NCBI GenBank assembly: GCA_963765135.1 | Contig: CAVXUX010000002.1 | Location: forward strand, 868,001 to 932,000 | Direction of reading: 5' to 3' | DNA from: JACVRW01 sp963765135 | Lineage (GTDB): Bacteria > Actinomycetota > Thermoleophilia > Solirubrobacterales > Thermoleophilaceae | DNA: 64,000 nt | In this document: one piece after another, positions 55,850 to 64,000 of the stretch | Numbering within the stretch: position 1 is the stretch's first letter | Layout: every line of letters starts with the position of its first letter | The notes under the pieces: model-generated | What the model was told of the DNA's origin: nothing | Seen by the model: only the letters and a program-made list of their open reading frames with translations | Database searches by the model: none | Made by a program: the position numbers and the translations under genes

Positions 55850-57595
55850 ATGAGGGAGACGACTGCAAGCCCCGCGACCGCCTACCCGCGGATCGCCGAG
55901 ATGATCGCTGCCGACCGCTGCGTCGTCCTCGACGGCGGGACGGCCACGGAGCTCCACGGCGCGGGCGACCGCCCCGGCGACGACGAGGGACTCTGGGGCA
56001 CGCGCGCGCTCGTGCAGTCCCCCGAGCAGGTGGTCGACGTGCACCGTCGCTACGCGCAGATCGGCTGCGACGTGATCTCGACCAACACCTGGGGCCTGCC
56101 CAGCGCGCTGCGCGAGGACGGCCCGCGGCTGTGGGAGAGCACGCGGCCGGTGCACTGGATGGACGTGGCACGGCGCGGCCTCGGGCTGGTGCGCGAGGCG
56201 ATCGACGCCGAGGGCCGCACCGGCGAGTGCGCGGTTGCGTTCAGCCTCAACGGGGAGGTCGACAGCCCCGACGGGCAGGAGACGATCCGGCTGCTGAGCC
56301 GCCCGCTCGAGGAGGAGCCGCCCGACCTGATCCTGGTCGAGACGCTCTCGCTGGTGGGCCCGTCGATCTACGTGACGGTGGAGACGCTGCTCGAGACCGG
56401 CCTGCCGGTGTGGCTCAGCTTCAGGCGCTGCCGGCACGGCGTGTGCGGCGTCTACGGCCAGCACTGGGGCGGTCCGGAGGGCGACCTGTTCGGCCGCGCC
56501 GCGCGCCGCTTCGAGGAGATGGGCGTGGGTGCGCTGCTGATCAACTGCATCCCGCCAGACCACGTGGCCGGGATGATCTCCTGGCTGCGCGACTTCACGG
56601 ACATGCCGCTCGGCGTGTACCCGAACCTCGGCTACCTGACCAACGAGGGCTGGCGCTTCGACCAGGAGATCACCGGCGACGCCTACGCCGAGATGGCGCT
56701 CGCCTGGCGCGAGGAGGGCGCGCAGATCATCGGCGGATGCTGCGGCGTCGGCCCCGAGCTGATCGGCGCCGCGCGCGAGCGCCTGGCGGACACCAAGCCC
56801 GGCAACCGCCGGCCCGAGCGCCTCGTCGAGGCGAACGGCGCCGGCATCGAGCCGGCCACGAAGACGATCGAACCGCCGCGCTGGAAGGACCTCAAGGGCC
56901 GCGACCTGTTCCCCCTGCCGCTGCCGGAGATCGCAGTGGACGAGGGTGTCTTCGTGCCCACCCAGGGCAGCTTCCTCGCCTGGCGCCACCTGTTCGAGGA
57001 GCGCATCGGCAACCGCCAGCGCTGCCTCGACATCGGCTGCGGCACGGGCATCCTGACCGTGCAGCTGGCGCTCAACGGGGCGGCCCACGTGCACGCGATC
57101 GACATCGAAGAGGCGGCCGTGGCGAACACGCTCGCCAACGCCTTCCGCAACGGGGTCGCCGACCGCGTCAGCGGCGCCGCCGTCGACCTCTACCCCTGGG
57201 TGCCGGAGGAGCGCTACGAGGTGATCGTGGCGAGCCTCTACCAGATGCCCGTCGACCCGGCCGAGCAGGTCAGCACCCACCGCCCGCTCGACTACTGGGG
57301 CCGCAACCTGCTCGACCACCTGATCACGCTGCTGCCGGAGGCGCTGGCCGAGGACGGCGTGGCCTACCTGATGCAGCTCTCGATCCTCAGCCAGGAGCGC
57401 ACCGCCGGGCTGATGGCCGAGCACGGCTTCGAGGCGAAGGTCGTGGACTACTCGTTCTTCGAGGTCACCGAGCTGTTCGCGCGCGGCCGCGAGCACATCA
57501 ACCACGTCGAGGAGCTGACCGACGCCTACCACCTCACGTTCGGCGACCAGGAGGTGATGGTCGCCTACCTCTTGGAGGTCCGCCGGCGGAACTAA
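55850..57595 (+). CDS. Fusion of homocysteine S-methyltransferase and class I SAM-dependent methyltransferase
   Basis: About 580 residues, intact. Residues 1-310 are a homocysteine/betaine-type methyltransferase barrel: VVLDGGTATELH, DVISTNTWGLPS, and the zinc cysteines in LLINCIPP and IIGGCCGVGPE. After a linker (about 310-360, WKDLKGRDLFPLPLPEI), residues 365-580 form a Rossmann methyltransferase with CLDIGCGTGILTVQLA and HAIDIEEAAVANTL; the usual NPPY position reads ASLYQMP. One half would make methionine, the other consume SAM. ATG 55850 follows AGGGAG directly; GTG 55838 is an alternative. A candidate operator lies upstream. Confidence 0.85.
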   Translation: MRETTASPATAYPRIAEMIAADRCVVLDGGTATELHGAGDRPGDDEGLWGTRALVQSPEQVVDVHRRYAQIGCDVISTNTWGLPSALREDGPRLWESTRPVHWMDVARRGLGLVREAIDAEGRTGECAVAFSLNGEVDSPDGQETIRLLSRPLEEEPPDLILVETLSLVGPSIYVTVETLLETGLPVWLSFRRCRHGVCGVYGQHWGGPEGDLFGRAARRFEEMGVGALLINCIPPDHVAGMISWLRDFTDMPLGVYPNLGYLTNEGWRFDQEITGDAYAEMALAWREEGAQIIGGCCGVGPELIGAARERLADTKPGNRRPERLVEANGAGIEPATKTIEPPRWKDLKGRDLFPLPLPEIAVDEGVFVPTQGSFLAWRHLFEERIGNRQRCLDIGCGTGILTVQLALNGAAHVHAIDIEEAAVANTLANAFRNGVADRVSGAAVDLYPWVPEERYEVIVASLYQMPVDPAEQVSTHRPLDYWGRNLLDHLITLLPEALAEDGVAYLMQLSILSQERTAGLMAEHGFEAKVVDYSFFEVTELFARGREHINHVEELTDAYHLTFGDQEVMVAYLLEVRRRN

Positions 57596-57598
57596 GGT
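57593..57598 (+). promoter_or_regulatory. Putative leaderless -10 hexamer TAAGGT before priA, built on the previous stop codon
   Basis: The TAA stop of the methyltransferase fusion begins TAAGGT, which ends 7 bases before the priA GTG. Confidence 0.45.
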
Positions 57599-57605
57599 CG
57601 GGCCG

Positions 57606-59810
<2,205 letters not shown>

Positions 59811-59819
59811 CTCCGCAGC

Positions 59820-59825
59820 TAGACT
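59820..59825 (+). promoter_or_regulatory. Putative leaderless -10 hexamer TAGACT before def
   Basis: TAGACT ends 7 bases before the def ATG, in the 22-base gap after priA. Confidence 0.5.
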
Positions 59826-59832
59826 CGTTTTC

Positions 59833-60453
59833 ATGCCCCAGGCGGAGCACGAGCCAGCCGAAGTCGAGGCCGTCGAGGTCGAGGCCGTCGAGCCGGAGGA
59901 AGCGCCTCCGCTCGACCCCGAGGTCGAGGCGCGCCGGGTGGCTGCGATGTCGTTCATCCGCCGCCTGGGCGACCCGGTGCTGAAGTCGCGCGCCACGCCC
60001 GTCGACCGCTTCGACGACTCGCTGCGCCGCCAGGTCAGCCGGATGGCGGGCATCATGCACGACGCCCTCGGCGTCGGGCTCGCGGCGCCGCAGCTGGGGA
60101 TCTCGCAGCGCCTGCTCGTCTACCGGGTCGGCCCCGACGCCCCGATCACCGTGCTCGCCAACCCGGAGCTCGAGTGGGCGAGCGGCGAGGTCGAGCTGGG
60201 CGAGGAGGGCTGCCTGTCGATCCCCGGAGTCCTCGTCGACGTCGATCGCCCCGTCTACGTCCGCGTGCGCGGGCTCGACGAGGAGGGCGAGGAGCGTGTC
60301 GTCGAAGCATCCGGCCTCGAGGCCCGCGTGATCCAGCACGAGATCGACCACCTCGACGGCGTGCTGATCCTCGAGCGCACGAGCCGCGACGAGCGCAAGC
60401 GCGCGCTGCGCGAGCTGCGCGAAGCCGAGCAGCGCCGCGACGAAGCGGCTTAG
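59833..60453 (+). CDS. def: Peptide deformylase
   Basis: Removes the formyl group from nascent proteins. 206 residues. Metal motifs are GVGLAAPQLG (motif 1), EGCLSIPG (motif 2, Cys ligand) and QHEIDHLDG (motif 3, two His and the catalytic Glu). A 35-residue acidic N-terminal extension (EVEAVEVEAVEPEEAPPL) is unusual and precedes the normal start near MSFIRRLGDPVL. fmt, the usual partner, is not present. Confidence 0.95.
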   Translation: MPQAEHEPAEVEAVEVEAVEPEEAPPLDPEVEARRVAAMSFIRRLGDPVLKSRATPVDRFDDSLRRQVSRMAGIMHDALGVGLAAPQLGISQRLLVYRVGPDAPITVLANPELEWASGEVELGEEGCLSIPGVLVDVDRPVYVRVRGLDEEGEERVVEASGLEARVIQHEIDHLDGVLILERTSRDERKRALRELREAEQRRDEAA

Positions 60454-60471
60454 CCAGCTCAGCCGGCACCC

Positions 60472-62116
60472 ATGGTCACGGCCGAGGAGATCGCCGGTAT
60501 AGCGCTCTTCGCGTCGCTCGACACGGCGCAGCGCGAGCGGCTGTCCCGGGTGGCCGCCGACGTCAGCCTCGTGGCCGGGGAGTACGCCGCCCACGAAAGC
60601 GCCGAGCGCGCGCTGTTCGCGGTGCTCGAGGGCCGCATCGAGCCGACCAGGCTGGTCGACGGGATCGAGCGCAAGCTCGGCGAGCGCCACCCCGGCGAGA
60701 TCTTCGGGGAGGTCCCGATGTCGCTCGGGACCGTGTTCCCGGTCGGGTTTCGCGCAGCCGTGCCATCGCGCGTGATGCGCATCGACGTGCCCGACTACCA
60801 CGCCCTGGCGGCGGTCGCGCCGGACGTGGCCAAGGAGGTCGGCAGGCTCGCGGCTCACCGGATGGGCGGCACGCGCGGGCTGCAGGGCATCGCCGCAGAC
60901 CCGCCGCCGCCGCGAGCGCTCGTGGTCGGCAACCGCTGGGATGCGTCCTGTGCCGAGCTGCGGCGCTTCCTCGATCGCAACCAGGTCACGTTCAAGTGGC
61001 TCACGCCCGACGCCGCGGACGCGGCGGACTCATGGGGCGGCCCGCTGCCGCCCGAGTCCGACTGGCCCGCGATCCAGGTCGTCGGCGGCAAGACCGTCGT
61101 CCGGCCGCAGCCGCGCCGAGTGGCTGAGCTGCTCGACCTCGGCACCGAACCCGCTGCGGCCGAGTACGACACGGTCATCGTCGGCGCCGGCCCGGCCGGT
61201 CTGGCGGCGGCCGTCTACGGAGCCTCGGAGGGGCTCAGCACGATCGTGGTCGAGCGCGAGGCGCCCGGCGGCCAGGCCGGCACGTCCGCGCGGATCGAGA
61301 ACTACCTCGGCTTCCCGTCGGGCGTCTCCGGCGACGAGCTGGCGAGCCGTGCGCTGCAGCAGGGGCGCAGGCTGGGCGCCGAGATCCTCGTGACCCGGGC
61401 GATCTCACGCATAGACGCCTCCACGCGTCAGCTGCACCTCGACGGCGGGGACGTCCTGCGGGCGCGCACGATCATCCTGGCGTGCGGGGTCTCGTGGCGC
61501 CAGCTGTCGATCGAGGGCTTCGACCGCCTGGCCGGTAAGGGCATCTCGTACGGCGCCGCCCGCAGCGAGGCGCCCAACACCCACGGCTTGGATGTCCACA
61601 TCGTCGGAGCGGGCAACTCGGCGGGACAGGCGGCGCTGTTCTTCTCGACCCACGCGCGCAGCGTGACGATCCTCTGCCGCGGCGAGCGGCTCGAGAAGAG
61701 CATGTCGCGCTATCTGATCGACCAGCTGGCCACGCGCTCGAACATCCGAACCATGTTCGGGGTCGAGGTCGCGGCTGTGCACGGCGAGAGCTCGCTGGAG
61801 GCAATCGAGGTCCGCGGCGCGGAGACGACCCGGCTCGAGTCGGGCGGGCTGTTCATCTTCATCGGCGCCGACGCCGAAACGGGCTGGCTGCCGCCCGAGA
61901 TCGAGCTCGACCCCCGCGGTTTCGTGCTAACCGGCTCGGACATGCGCGAGACGGGACGCTGGGAGCTCGACCGCGACCCCTATCTGCTGGAGACGAGCGT
62001 GCCTGGCATCTTCGCGTGCGGTGATGTGCGCTTCGGACCGGTGAAGCGCGTGGCGGCAGCGGTCGGCGAGGGCAGCATGGCCATCGCCTTCGTGCACCAG
62101 TACCTGAGGGACGCGG

Positions 62117-62133
<17 letters not shown>
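60472..62133 (+). CDS. Cyclic-nucleotide-binding domain fused to thioredoxin-reductase-like flavoprotein lacking CxxC
   Basis: 553 residues. Residues 1-130 form a cNMP-binding barrel (LFASLDTAQRERLSRVAADV, GEIFGEVPMSLGTVFPVGFRA). Residues 145-215 look thioredoxin/glutaredoxin-like (ALVVGNRWDASCAELRRFLD). From about 225 there is an FAD/NAD(P) reductase: DTVIVGAGPAGLAAAVYGAS, GGQAGTSARIENYLGFP, DVHIVGAGNSAGQAALFFS, GIFACGDVRFGPVKRVAAAVGEGSMA. Where thioredoxin reductases have CATC, this has YGAARSE, so the redox disulfide is absent. Electron acceptor unknown. A cAMP source, the class III cyclase, lies 7 kb away. Confidence 0.87.
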
Positions 62134-63699
<1,566 letters not shown>

Positions 63700-63700
<1 letters not shown>

Positions 63701-64000
63701 CACGCCCTCGTGAGCTTCTTGTAGGTGATCCGGTGGGGCCGATCGGCCTCAGCGCCCAACCTTCCCCGGCGATGCTCTTCGTACGCCTCGAAGTTGCCCT
63801 CGAACCAGACAACCTGGGAGTCGCCCTCGAAGGCGAGCACGTGCGTGGCCACTCGATCGAGGAACCAGCGGTCGTGCGAGATGATCACCGCGCAGCCCGC
63901 GAACGAGAGCAGCGCCTCCTCGAGCGCGCGCAGCGTGTCGACGTCGAGGTCGTTGGTCGGCTCGTCGAGCAGCAGCAGGTTGCCGCCCCGGCGCAGCAGC
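63700..64000 (-). CDS. ettA: ABC-F translation factor EttA, C-terminal end (partial)
   Basis: Only the last ~100 codons are present. They include the signature and Walker B region (LLLLDEPTNDLDVDTLRALEEAL), the switch histidine (CAVIISHDRWFLDRVATHVLAFEG) and the EttA ending FEGNFEAYEEHRRGRLG with RITYKKLTR. EttA gates the first steps of translation according to ATP/ADP. The rest of the gene lies beyond the window. Coupled to malate synthase by a TGATG overlap. Confidence 0.92.

Overview
The window is a very GC-rich bacterial chromosome segment. It carries a complete division and cell-wall (dcw) cluster without ftsA, a murE whose DNPRSE motif predicts meso-diaminopimelate peptidoglycan, a Streptomyces-type cslA/glxA glucan locus, DUF6636 and DUF6159 proteins, tandem Ku proteins and an Rv1264-like adenylate cyclase. 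Together these point to an actinobacterium, most probably of class Thermoleophilia (Solirubrobacterales; Conexibacter or Solirubrobacter relatives). That placement is an inference from gene content. I saw no tRNA or rRNA gene, CRISPR array, prophage or transposase.

Layout. 0-3.5 kb: end of a PLP enzyme, two adjacent ku genes, a GST, a cupin and a LysE exporter. 3.5-9.1 kb: divergent GH6 cellulase lipoprotein facing cslA (GT2), glxA (copper-radical oxidase) and a coupled DUF6636 gene. 9.2-12.6 kb: cpaF-tadB-tadC and a secreted protein. 12.8-28.7 kb: mraZ-rsmH-ftsL-ftsI-murE-murF-mraY-murD-ftsW-murG-murC-murB-ftsQ-ftsZ, with MraZ boxes at the front and two palindromes plus a sigma70-type promoter before ftsZ. 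28.7-35.7 kb: GNAT, M20 peptidase, glycine cleavage genes gcvT-H-PA-PB and a sulfite-oxidase-like enzyme. 35.7-38.3 kb: trpS-scpA-scpB and a terminator. 38.3-42 kb: LysR/EamA pair, rlmN and a PAS-GGDEF protein. 42-50.7 kb: rluB, then an aromatic amino-acid supercluster (aroH, hisC, a membrane protein, an aromatic-rich leader peptide, DAHP synthase, tyrA, aroA) running into cmk and der. 50.7-57.6 kb: metK, a cyclase, and a TetR-centred group of one-carbon genes. 57.6-64 kb: priA, def, a cyclic-nucleotide-domain/TrxR fusion, malate synthase and the end of ettA.

Two window-wide patterns matter. First, many genes are broken by single-base shifts. Almost every +1 shift can be read as two alternative third-codon bases written side by side, and most -1 shifts as a missing third-codon base. 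I therefore treat them as unresolved strain polymorphism in the assembly, and I give each such gene its full reconstructed span. Second, many genes have a TANNNT hexamer only 6-11 bases before the start codon, often made from the stop codon of the gene before, which suggests widespread leaderless transcription.

The most interesting candidates are: a 28-residue leader peptide ending in Y-W-Y-W-R-F before DAHP synthase with mutually exclusive stems behind it; a shared ATACCT/CTGCCC operator in front of a TetR gene, a GcvT-like gene, a GAF-LuxR gene and a homocysteine methyltransferase fusion; and the CslA-GlxA-GH6 locus with its extra DUF6636 partner.
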